NCBI RefSeq assembly: GCF_963664415.1
Contig: NZ_OY761443.1
Location: 496,001 to 560,000 of the forward strand
Direction: 5' to 3'
Length of the DNA: 64,000 bases
Source: an uncultured Desulfobacter sp.
GTDB lineage: Bacteria > Desulfobacterota > Desulfobacteria > Desulfobacterales > Desulfobacteraceae
Shown piece by piece: positions 42,785 to 51,193 of this stretch; position 1 is the stretch's first letter, and each line of letters opens with the position of its first letter. The notes under the pieces are model-generated. The model saw only the letters and a list, made by a program, of their open reading frames with translations. It ran no database searches and was not told the DNA's origin. A program made the translations under genes and the position numbers.

Positions 42785-43522
42785 ATGCCCGCATACGGAC
42801 ATCATATTTCAAAGATTGCACTGCTTTTTTTGATTCTTTTTTTGACTGCCTCTTGCGGGTTGCTGAAAACATATAAAAAACCTGTTGGTCAGGCACAGAG
42901 CACGGACGTGGCTGTGCCTGACCCCACCCCCATCGCCATAGATACATCATTGGATCGGGATATCCGCACAAGACACCTGGAAGAAAAGATCAACCGCCTT
43001 GAAAACCGAGTTGCGATGCTGGAAAAAAAAATCAGTTCACAGCCCAAACCATCGCCGATACCAAAACCGCCCCCCACAAAATCGAAACGTCCAGCGACCC
43101 CTCCCAAGCCGGATAGCCCTGCACCGCCTGTAAAAATCAGAAATGTAGACCCCGTCAAACTTTACAAAAAAGGTCTGAATTTATTGTTGCGCGAACGCAA
43201 TATTTCTACGGCCCAAGCACTGTTTTCAGATTTTGTTAAAAAATTTCCTGATCATAACCTTGCGAACAACGCCCTTTACTGGCTTGGGGAATGCAGCTAC
43301 ACTACAGGAGACTATAGAGAGGCCGCAAAAACATTCAAAACCCTTGTCCAGACATACCCCAAAGGTCAAAAAGTCCCGGATGCACTGCTGAAAACAGGTT
43401 ACGCTTATATGTCCATAGACAATGTAAGTCAGGCCAATCACTACTTCAAGCAAGTCATCACCCGTTACCCCTTTTCACCGGCAGCAGACAAGGCCCAGAA
43501 AAAACTATCCCAAACCCAGTAG
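42785..43522 (+). CDS. CpoB/YbgF-like tetratricopeptide lipoprotein
   Basis: The product has 245 residues. The N-terminal hydrophobic stretch ends LTASCG, a lipobox with Cys24, so it is probably a lipoprotein. A short coiled coil (LEEKINRLENRVAMLEKKI) leads to a Pro/Lys-rich linker and then three C-terminal TPR-type repeats (ALFSDFVKKFPDHNLANNALYWLGECSYTTGDYREAAKTF…). This is the YbgF/CpoB layout, linked to the Tol-Pal system and cell-wall synthesis. Classical CpoB is not a lipoprotein, and no tol-pal genes are adjacent, so the name is by domain order only. Confidence 0.8.
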   Translation: MPAYGHHISKIALLFLILFLTASCGLLKTYKKPVGQAQSTDVAVPDPTPIAIDTSLDRDIRTRHLEEKINRLENRVAMLEKKISSQPKPSPIPKPPPTKSKRPATPPKPDSPAPPVKIRNVDPVKLYKKGLNLLLRERNISTAQALFSDFVKKFPDHNLANNALYWLGECSYTTGDYREAAKTFKTLVQTYPKGQKVPDALLKTGYAYMSIDNVSQANHYFKQVITRYPFSPAADKAQKKLSQTQ

Positions 43523-43530
43523 TTATTTAA

Positions 43531-44649
43531 ATGACGCCCTGTCCGGACACATATCTGCCCTGGTTTCTTTTAACAGAACTGCCGGGTTTAAGTCCCCGTG
43601 TAGTTAAAAAACTGCTCCATCATTTTAAAACCCCCGAAGCCGTTTTAGCGGCATCTAAAACACAACTTTCGTCTGTCCCGGATATATCTTCCAGGGTCAT
43701 AAAAACCATCCTTGAACACAAAACTTTTGAATCGGATGCCCAAAAACGTCTTACCCGGGCCCAGGATTCTGGATACCGGGTTGTGGTGTTAACTGAACCT
43801 GACTACCCTGCCCTGCTCAAAGAAATCCCCGATCCTCCCTCCCTTTTATTTTATGATGGTAGATTTGATATAAGTGCACCCTGTATCTCGATTGTGGGGT
43901 CACGAAATGCGACCCGATACGGCATGGATACAGCCTACTACCTTGCACATCGCCTTACGGCATTTGGTTTTACCATTGTATCCGGTATGGCATTGGGCAT
44001 TGATACCGCTGCCCACAAAGGCGCACTTGACAATGATACCGGGCAGACACTGGCAATTCTCGGATCAGGCCTTGATTATATCTATCCCAGGCACAACAGG
44101 CCGTTATACTGCCGGATTAGAAAACAGGGGGCGGTTATTTCAGAATTTCCCCCGGACACAGCCCCGTTGCCCGGCAATTTCCCCCGGCGCAACAGGATCA
44201 TTGCAGGCCTGTCCTGCGGCACGGTCGTGGTTGAAGCCGCCCAAAAAAGCGGTTCTCTGATTACAGCCCGATTAGCAGGAGAATATAATCGTGAGGTCTT
44301 TGCTGTCCCGGGCAGCATCAAATCATCAAAAAGCCGGGGAACCCACCATCTCATCAAACAGGGTGCCCGCCTCATTGAAAATGAGATGGACATCATTGAT
44401 GAACTGTCCCAATTTGTCCATGCCGAAAATAATCGTCCCTCATATGAGCCAACAAAAAAACTGCCAACCATGGACAAAATCCAGACCATGGTATATAAAA
44501 ACCTCGATCTTTACCCCGAACATATTGATCATATCACCGCATCATGCGGTCTGACGAGCGCCCAGGTGTCTGCAGCCCTACTTGACTTGGAATTATCAGG
44601 GCTTATTGTTCGTCATCCAGGCAATAAATTTTCAATCTTGGAGGAATAA
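43531..44649 (+). CDS. dprA: DNA-processing protein DprA
   Basis: The product has 372 residues. The N-terminal helix-hairpin-helix region (LPGLSPRVVKKLLHHFKTPEAVL) precedes the Rossmann domain with SIVGSRNATRYG, IVSGMALGIDTAAHKGAL, LAILGSGLDYIYP and PRRNRIIAGLSCGTVVVEAAQKSGSLITA. The C-terminal winged helix (…DHITASCGLTSAQVSAALLDLELSGLI) is the DprA type. It loads RecA on incoming single-stranded DNA. topA follows after 2 bp; this pair is a common bacterial arrangement. Confidence 0.95.
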   Translation: MTPCPDTYLPWFLLTELPGLSPRVVKKLLHHFKTPEAVLAASKTQLSSVPDISSRVIKTILEHKTFESDAQKRLTRAQDSGYRVVVLTEPDYPALLKEIPDPPSLLFYDGRFDISAPCISIVGSRNATRYGMDTAYYLAHRLTAFGFTIVSGMALGIDTAAHKGALDNDTGQTLAILGSGLDYIYPRHNRPLYCRIRKQGAVISEFPPDTAPLPGNFPRRNRIIAGLSCGTVVVEAAQKSGSLITARLAGEYNREVFAVPGSIKSSKSRGTHHLIKQGARLIENEMDIIDELSQFVHAENNRPSYEPTKKLPTMDKIQTMVYKNLDLYPEHIDHITASCGLTSAQVSAALLDLELSGLIVRHPGNKFSILEE

Positions 44650-44651
44650 CA

Positions 44652-46943
44652 TTGGCAAAGCCGCTTATCATTGTCGAATCGCCAACCAAAATCAAAACCC
44701 TGAAAAAATATATCGGAAAGGATTATAATGTGGCAGCCAGTGCCGGCCACATCCGCGACCTTCCCGTGAAAAATCTCGGGATTGATGTGGACGACAATTT
44801 TAAGGCCAAATATGTCAATATAAAAGACAAATCAAAGGTCATATCCAATCTGAAAAAAACTGCCGGTGACACCGATGAAATTTTTCTGGCCCCTGACCCG
44901 GATCGCGAGGGGGAAGCCATTGCCTTTCATATCATGGAGATTCTGAAAAAAAAGGACCGTAAATTTCACCGGGTCCTTATCCATGAATTAACAAAAAAAG
45001 GGATTACCGATGCCCTGTCTCATCCAACCCAGCCGGATGTGGACAAATATGACGCCCAGCAGGCCAGAAGAAAACTGGACAGGCTGGTGGGCTATCAGAT
45101 ATCACCGCTGTTATGGCAAAAAGTCCAAAGAGGCCTTAGTGCAGGCCGGGTTCAGTCGGTGGCCGTTAAAATCATCTGTGACCGGGAGCGTGAAATCCGG
45201 GCGTTTAAGCCGGAAGAATACTGGACCATCACTGCGGACCTTGAAGCGGCAAACCCGCCCATTTTCAATGCGGCGTTAATAAAAATATCCGGAAAAAAAG
45301 CTAAGATCACTAATGGGGAGCAGGCCCATGCTATTGTGGCGGACCTTGAAAAAGCCAATTTCATCGTCCGGGAAATTAAAAACAAAACCATCAAGCGCAA
45401 TCCGTTACCGCCGTTTATCACCAGTAAACTCCAGCAGGATGCCATTAACCGGCTGCGGTTCTCTGCCAAAAAAACCATGGTTGTGGCCCAGCAGCTATAT
45501 GAAGGCATTGAAATAGGCAGCGGTGGGCCCGAAGGTCTGATAACTTACATGCGTACGGATTCCACCCGTATTGCCCCGGAAGCGGCCCAGGAGGCTTTGG
45601 GTCTTATCCGCCAATCCTACGGAGATGAGTATGCACTGGACGCCCCAAGATTTTTTAAAAATAAAAATAAGGCCCAGGATGCCCATGAGGCGGTCCGCCC
45701 CACCTCGGTCCACAACACCCCCGAAAATCTAAAAAAGTTTCTATCTCCGGACCAGTTTAAGCTCTATGACCTGATATGGAAACGATTTGTGGCCTCCCAG
45801 ATGGCCCAGGCCCTAATCGACCAGAAATCCATTCTCATTGAAGCGACAGAGAAATATCTATTTTCCGTTTCAGGATCGACAACACGGTTTGACGGCTTCA
45901 TGCGGTTGTATGCAACTGAGGAGAAAAACAAGGAAAAAGGAATCCAGGCCCTGCCGCCGGTAGAGCCCAAGGAGCCGTTGGCAACCCGTAAAATCAACCC
46001 AGACCAGCATTTTACCAAGCCCCCGCCCAGATTTTCAGAAGCATCCCTTGTCAAGGAACTTGAAAAAAACGGAATCGGCAGGCCATCCACCTATGCGTCC
46101 ATTATTGCCGTAATTCAGGATAAAGGCTATGTGGAGCTGATCAAACGATATTTCACTCCAAGCGAACTTGGCTTTATTGTCAATGATCTTCTGGTTGGCG
46201 CATTCCCCAACCTTTTAGATATTTCATTCACGGCCCAGATGGAGACCAATCTTGATGATGTTGAACAGGGAAAACTTAATGAAGTTGAACTGCTAAAAAC
46301 ATTTTACACCGATTTTAAAACCACTTTGGATAATGCCAAAGACAATATGGTCTCGGTTAAGGGCGTCGGCATTGAAACCGATATCAAATGTCCTTTATGC
46401 GGAAAACCCGTTAATATCAAAATCGGCAGAAACGGGCATTTTCTGGCCTGTACAGGATACCCCGACTGCAGTTTTACCAGTAACTACACACGGGATGAAA
46501 AAGGCAACATCGAGATTGTTGAAAGAATCCAGGACAGTGAACCGGTCAAGGACTGTCCTGAATGCGGCAAGCCCATGGTGCAAAAAGACGGCAGATTCGG
46601 ATTGTTTTTGGCCTGCACCGGATATCCGGACTGCAAACACACCGAATCCGTGTTTCAGGAGAACTCCAGCAAAGACACAGGTGTCCCCTGTCCTGAAAAA
46701 GGGTGCGACGGAACAATTGTGGAAAAACGTTCAAAACGTGGCAAAATATTCTACGGGTGTTCCAAATATCCGGACTGTACCTTTGCCACCTGGGACAAAC
46801 CGGTCAATGAAAACTGTCCGGACTGCGGCAGCCCCTACCTTCTGGAAAAAGAGACAAAGCGGGAAGGCAAAATCCACAAATGCCCAAATCGTGAATGCGG
46901 ATTTAAAAAAAGTGTTTTACCTGTTTCCGAAAAAGAAGGTTAA
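44652..46943 (+). CDS. topA: DNA topoisomerase I
   Basis: The product has 763 residues with a TTG start at 44652 preceded by GGAGG. The Toprim domain shows LIIVESPTKIKTLKKYIG and LAPDPDREGEAIAFH; the catalytic Tyr299 is in GLITYMRTDSTRIAPEA. The C-terminus has four zinc-ribbon modules: CPLCGKPVNIKI…YPDC, CPECGKPMVQKDG…YPDC, CPEKGCDGTIVEK…YPDC and CPDCGSPYLLEKE…CPNREC. It relaxes negative supercoils. A long frame at 46333-46953 is a shadow of the zinc-ribbon region. Confidence 0.96.
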   Translation: MAKPLIIVESPTKIKTLKKYIGKDYNVAASAGHIRDLPVKNLGIDVDDNFKAKYVNIKDKSKVISNLKKTAGDTDEIFLAPDPDREGEAIAFHIMEILKKKDRKFHRVLIHELTKKGITDALSHPTQPDVDKYDAQQARRKLDRLVGYQISPLLWQKVQRGLSAGRVQSVAVKIICDREREIRAFKPEEYWTITADLEAANPPIFNAALIKISGKKAKITNGEQAHAIVADLEKANFIVREIKNKTIKRNPLPPFITSKLQQDAINRLRFSAKKTMVVAQQLYEGIEIGSGGPEGLITYMRTDSTRIAPEAAQEALGLIRQSYGDEYALDAPRFFKNKNKAQDAHEAVRPTSVHNTPENLKKFLSPDQFKLYDLIWKRFVASQMAQALIDQKSILIEATEKYLFSVSGSTTRFDGFMRLYATEEKNKEKGIQALPPVEPKEPLATRKINPDQHFTKPPPRFSEASLVKELEKNGIGRPSTYASIIAVIQDKGYVELIKRYFTPSELGFIVNDLLVGAFPNLLDISFTAQMETNLDDVEQGKLNEVELLKTFYTDFKTTLDNAKDNMVSVKGVGIETDIKCPLCGKPVNIKIGRNGHFLACTGYPDCSFTSNYTRDEKGNIEIVERIQDSEPVKDCPECGKPMVQKDGRFGLFLACTGYPDCKHTESVFQENSSKDTGVPCPEKGCDGTIVEKRSKRGKIFYGCSKYPDCTFATWDKPVNENCPDCGSPYLLEKETKREGKIHKCPNRECGFKKSVLPVSEKEG

Positions 46944-47350
46944 AGCCTTTTAAGTAAATCGTTCAGGTGTTTTCTGGCATAGGGTGTCATCTCGGAAAAA
47001 TATATCCCAATCCCGCCTGAATCCGTTCTGGCCACGACACCGTTAAGTTTAAAAGGCCGGGACTGACCGGGCAGGGCAAAGACGATCTTTGCCGGAACCC
47101 CGACATCCGGCTTTAAGCTGGATTTTACCAACACGCCGGAAGCACTCATATTTCCGGCATTAGATTGTATGACATTATCACCGATCAAAACATCTATTTC
47201 AATGGGTTTATCCACACGGGGATAAGATCTGGGCTCCTTGATATTTCGAATATACTCAAGGAGATCCTTTTGAAGGTCTTCGTTCAGGGAACGGACTTCC
47301 GACATTATCTCATCCAGGAGCGCACTGTTTTTTAAAAATGTATCCGTCAA
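46940..47350 (-). CDS. PilZ-domain protein
   Basis: The product has 136 residues. A helical N-terminus of about 38 residues is followed by a PilZ domain with the cyclic-di-GMP motifs RSYPR (Arg41-Arg45) and NMSASG (residues 67-72), the Asn replacing the more usual Asp. The rest of the barrel (VLVKSSLKPDVGVPAKIVFALPG) fits. It probably binds cyclic-di-GMP; the output is unknown. It ends 4 bp inside the 3' end of topA on the opposite strand. Confidence 0.85.
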   Translation of the reverse strand: MTDTFLKNSALLDEIMSEVRSLNEDLQKDLLEYIRNIKEPRSYPRVDKPIEIDVLIGDNVIQSNAGNMSASGVLVKSSLKPDVGVPAKIVFALPGQSRPFKLNGVVARTDSGGIGIYFSEMTPYARKHLNDLLKRL

Positions 47351-47472
47351 CTTTTCACTCCTTGTCTTTAGCCTTTTGGGCCGCTTGTTAGCTGATAAAA
47401 AATAACCAACTGCTCACAAATTGTTTAGCATATTTAAAAAATATAAGCGATTTTTATCCGAGACTCAAGTAA

Positions 47473-47508
47473 TATAACGGTTGTGTCTCACGACACGAAA
47501 CCGTTATA
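47473..47508 (-). terminator. Terminator-like hairpin downstream of gluQ
   Basis: ATAACGGTT…GTGTC pairs with GACAC…AACCGTTAT around a short loop, 24 bp after the gluQ stop on the minus strand. It is followed by ATATTA rather than a full T run. Confidence 0.5.
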
Positions 47509-47531
47509 CCATAATTTCACAAAGCATTAGA

Positions 47532-48473
47532 TCACCAAATCAATGATTGTTTTAAATCTTGTGCGGTAGAAATTTCATTGTGTTTCACACCTAAAACCCG
47601 GGCGGCTGTTTTTACGGCACCGGCAAAAGAGCCCCCCGATTGCCTCAAGTCTTTGAGGGCATACGCCCCCCTTGACTTTGACAACTTTTCGCCTTTACTT
47701 CCAAGAACAAGCCCGTGATGCAGAAACCTGCATACCGGAAATGACGTGAAACCAAAACACTTGGCAAGATAAATCTGGGCTGCCGTGGATAAAAACAGGT
47801 CCTTCCCCCGGACAATGAAATTGCTACTGCCTTGTTCATCTTCCAAAAGGCTTGCCAGGTGATAACTGGGTTGATCATCCTTGCGCCAGACTACAAAATC
47901 ACCAAATGTACCGGCCAGATCAATGGACTGATTGTTGACCACGATGATGGTATCCTTGGACACTTTTAAGCGGATAGCATGACGACCGGGTTCAAAAGCA
48001 AGCCCTGCATATCGGCATGTGCCCGGATACAACCCACTGGGAGATATTTTTTTTATGGATGCCCGGCTGCACCGGCACACAAAGGTATGCTGACCTGCTT
48101 TGTCTGCTTTATTCAGGGTCAGGGCCTGCAACCTGTCCCGGTAATACTCCTTTTTTTTGTGCAAAGAAAAATTTTTATAAAAATCATCCGGCCCTGTTGG
48201 TCCTGTATCCCAGTCCAGCCCCAACCAATCTAAACTTGTAAAAACATCTTCCAGTACATCGGGCCTGAAACGGATACCATCCATATCATCAATTCGCAGA
48301 TGAAGGCGTCCTTTACGGCTTCTGACAATGGCCCATGTCATTAAAAAATTCACGGCATTGCCCAGGTGCAAAAAACCACTGGGCGTTGGCGCCAGACGGG
48401 AAATCGGATGGGTCGGCACATTAGACAAACACAAAGGCGAACTATTTTCAAAAATTATGGATTGTTCCTGCAC
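47532..48473 (-). CDS. gluQ: Glutamyl-Q tRNA(Asp) synthetase
   Basis: The product has 313 residues, the short form without an anticodon-binding domain. The HIGH-type motif is APTPSGFLHLGNAVNF (residues 28-43) and the KMSKS-type motif is GEKLSKSRGAYAL. Zinc-binding cysteines lie in FVCRCSRA…GLYPGTCRY, which marks GluQ rather than GltX. It glutamylates queuosine in tRNA(Asp). The start may be at an internal Met; the first 20 residues are not conserved in the motif region. Confidence 0.9.
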   Translation of the reverse strand: MQEQSIIFENSSPLCLSNVPTHPISRLAPTPSGFLHLGNAVNFLMTWAIVRSRKGRLHLRIDDMDGIRFRPDVLEDVFTSLDWLGLDWDTGPTGPDDFYKNFSLHKKKEYYRDRLQALTLNKADKAGQHTFVCRCSRASIKKISPSGLYPGTCRYAGLAFEPGRHAIRLKVSKDTIIVVNNQSIDLAGTFGDFVVWRKDDQPSYHLASLLEDEQGSSNFIVRGKDLFLSTAAQIYLAKCFGFTSFPVCRFLHHGLVLGSKGEKLSKSRGAYALKDLRQSGGSFAGAVKTAARVLGVKHNEISTAQDLKQSLIW

Positions 48474-48559
48474 AAGATTTTACCTTAGCCTTTTTAAATT
48501 ATCGCCCTTCGAGCTATGAGAGTTAAAACGTATACTATAAATTTATGCGAAAGTCCTGA

Positions 48560-48706
48560 AATTATGGCACAGGCTTGACAAAAATTTTTGGACTTCTTAA
48601 ATTAATTGCCCGGGCAGTCAGCCTTGGTAATGCAGAAGAGGGACAACAGGCAGCCCAGACCCATGTGAAAAAATTTTCAAAGATTATGGAGACACACAGG
48701 GAATGA
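48560..48706 (+). pseudogene. C-terminal remnant of a GntR/FadR-type regulator
   Basis: The frame after a stop at 48557-48559 reads …LIARAVSLGNAEEGQQAAQTHVKKFSKIMETHRE and ends at TGA 48704-48706, overlapping the activase start (ATGA). The pattern matches the last helix of FCD effector domains (AIRAGDAEAAxxAMRxHL). The DNA-binding half is absent. Its position before a glycyl-radical activase suggests it once regulated that locus. Confidence 0.45.
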
Positions 48707-49068
48707 CGGGGTGTATTTTTGACATCAAAAAATACGCCATCCATGATGGTCCCAGCATCAGAACTACGCTCTTCTTCAAGGGCTGTCCCCTAAGATGCCC
48801 TTGGTGCCACAATCCGGAAGGCATTTTTTCTGACATCCAGCGAATCCATCATGCAAAGATATGTGTCGGGTGCGGCCAGTGCATAGATCAGTGCAGTGCA
48901 GGGGCGTTGTCCTTTAAAGGAGATGAAATCGCCAGGGACAAGGTATTGTGTACCGGATGCGGACATTGTGCAGATATCTGCCCTGCCCTATCCCATGAAA
49001 CCTTGGGCAAGGCCATGGATGTGGATCAAATTTTAACAGAAATTGAAAAGATATTCCATATCCATTGA
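48703..49068 (+). pseudogene. Glycyl-radical enzyme activase, truncated
   Basis: The product has 121 residues; full activases have about 300. The radical-SAM cysteines are present in FKGCPLRCPWCHNPEG (C-x3-C-x2-C), followed by two ferredoxin-type clusters, CVGCGQCIDQC and CTGCGHCADIC. The frame breaks at …ILTEIEKIFHIH, where the radical-SAM core should continue, and goes straight into the glycyl-radical enzyme. The SAM-barrel is missing, so the protein cannot act. Confidence 0.85.
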
Positions 49069-50563
49069 GCGTGCTTTAATCGAAACCCACTTTTATCAGG
49101 AGAATGCCGGGCGCTATTCCCTGCCCGTGCTCCGGGCAAAATTTTTTAAAACCTTGTGCCGGGAAAAAACAATATATATCGGCGAAAAAGAGCTGATCGT
49201 TGGAGAACGAGGGCCGGCGCCGAAGAGAACTTTTAGAAATCTCAAGGGTCTGCCGCAAGGTGACGAAACACGCACCTGCCCCCCTTTTATGAAAAGCGAT
49301 TAAAGGCCGGCACCATTGACAAAAAAAAAGCCAAGGAACTTCTGGCCTGCCTTTGGATAAAAATAAATAACCATACCGCACCGCCCAAGGTCGGGGTGAC
49401 CGCCAAAGAGAGCGGCACCTACAACGCTTTCACCCAGATCAACCTCGGCGGAGTTAAAGCCGACGGCAGTGACGGATCCAGAGAAGTTTCCTTCATGGCC
49501 CTGGAGGTGGCGGACGAACTTGCTCTGCTCCAGCCCCAGCCATCCGTACACTTCAGTACCAGAACCCCGGAACGATTCCTGGATGCAGCGGACCGGGTCA
49601 TCAAAAAAGGCTATGGATATACATCCGTGTTCAACACAGACACTGTCATCATGGAACAGGTGGGCATGGGTAAAACCCTGGAAGACGCCAGGCAAGGTGG
49701 TACCAGCGGATGCATTGAGACCGGATGTTTCGGCAAAGAAGCCTATATCCTCACCGGCTATCTCAATATTGCCAAAATCCTTGAAATCACGCTGAACAAT
49801 GGGATTGAACCCCTATCCAATGAGATGGTGGGTATTGAAACAGGGGATCCCTTAGCATTTTCCGGCTTTGAGGAACTTTATGCGGCCTTCCAGGCCCAGC
49901 TTGAATATATTGTGGATTTAAAAATCAAAGTGAATAATTACATAGAGCGCATGTATGCGGCATACTGCCCGGCACCGCTGCTCTCCTGTGTGATTGAAGG
50001 GTGTATTGACAAAGGAAAAGATTATTATAATGCAGGTCCCAAGTACAACACCAACTATATTCAATGTTGCGGTATCGGGACGGTGACCGACAGCCTGTTG
50101 CCTGCCATTGACGGCAAACCCAACACCAAGGGTACTGTTTACCGGCTGAATATGCTTTCCACCACCTGCCATGTCTATTTCGGCAAAATGCTCGGTGCAA
50201 CCCCCCAACGGCAGGTTGGCCCACACGCCGGAATCCGATGGCACCTCGCCCTCCCACGGCGCGGATAAAAAGGGCCCAACAGCGGTGATTAAATCACTTT
50301 CCAAAATGGACCAGGCCAGATCCGGCGGAACACTGCTCAACCATCGTTTTCTGCCTTCGATACTGGCCACAGATAAGGACTTAAAAAAACTGACCGCCCG
50401 GATCCGTACCTATTTCGGGCTTGGGGGCCACCATATCCAGTTCAACGTGATGGACACCAAGACGCTGAGGGCGGGTTACAGTGACTATTTCGTAGACCTT
50501 GATAAAGATCACCAGGAGGAGATCATCAGCCGGACAGCGCAGCAGATGCACTATACAACATAA
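49055..50563 (+). pseudogene. Glycyl-radical enzyme, decayed (deletions and frameshifts)
   Basis: Sense segments in order: SIERALIETHFYQENAGRYSLPVLRAKFF…IVGERGPAPK (49057-49230), a deletion of perhaps 200 residues, KRLKAGTIDKKKAKELLACLWIKINNHTA (from about 49300), the active-site Cys region GGTSGCIETGCFGKEAYILTGYLN (about 49700), a shift near 50200, and DTKTLRAGYSDYFVDLDKDHQEEIISRT at the end. The final glycine loop should read RVAGYS; here part of it is deleted (LRAGYS). Intact enzymes have about 800 residues; roughly 500 remain. The substrate class is uncertain: the GCIETG region recalls the hydroxyproline dehydratase-like group, from memory only. Confidence 0.88.
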
Positions 50564-50583
50564 AATACGTGAAACCCAAAGGC

Positions 50584-50979
50584 CTATTTCATTGTAACCA
50601 CCGGACAATGGGCATTGAGAACCACGGCCTGGGCTGTGGAACCTAACAGCAGCTTCCCCACCTTGGTTCTGTTTTTCACACCGATAATCACTTCGTCGGC
50701 CTGGGTTTCCTTTGCAAAATTAACCAGATCATCCCCGGGATCAATGCCGCGAATCAGTAAATGGGTTTCACAGGTAATATTCTTCCTGTCAAAATGGGTT
50801 TTGGCCTTTTCCAGCCCGGCTTCAGTCTCATTGATCAGGTCCTGATCCTTTTCCATACCCTCGGGCATTATGGTAACGATCAATACGGTTGCATTAAAAA
50901 GTTGCGCCCGTTTCAATGCAAGTTCGAGAAGATTTTCCGCCTGGTTTGTGCCACGTTTGTAGCCCACGATAAGTTTCAT
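50584..50979 (-). CDS. Universal stress protein (UspA family)
   Basis: The product has 131 residues. It starts MKLIVGYKRGTNQAENLLELALKRA and carries the C-terminal ATP-binding loop GVKNRTKVGKLLLGSTAQAVVLNAHCPVV, the GxxxxxxxxxxGS pattern of ATP-binding members. A single domain is present. The role is probably stress signalling, without a known partner here. It is convergent with the decayed glycyl-radical gene. Confidence 0.9.
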   Translation of the reverse strand: MKLIVGYKRGTNQAENLLELALKRAQLFNATVLIVTIMPEGMEKDQDLINETEAGLEKAKTHFDRKNITCETHLLIRGIDPGDDLVNFAKETQADEVIIGVKNRTKVGKLLLGSTAQAVVLNAHCPVVTMK

Positions 50980-51193
50980 CTACTATTCCTTAAGTTGTAC
51001 ATTTTTTAAAAATTAAAATGTTTCCGGCCCCAGCCGCAAGAATAAAAAAGCCCTTCGGGCACCCTGGGATACCGATCCATAACTATAAAGCCGATTTTAT
51101 AAAAAATTTTAGAGAACAAAACAAGACAAACTGTCCATTCCGGGGGCCTTCCAATTGACTTTAAGGTACAACACAAGCATTTGTAAAGCCCAA

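Noticed and set aside
46333..46953. 206-codon plus-strand frame at the end of topA
   Set aside because: It is the alternative frame of the Cys-rich zinc-ribbon repeats of topA.
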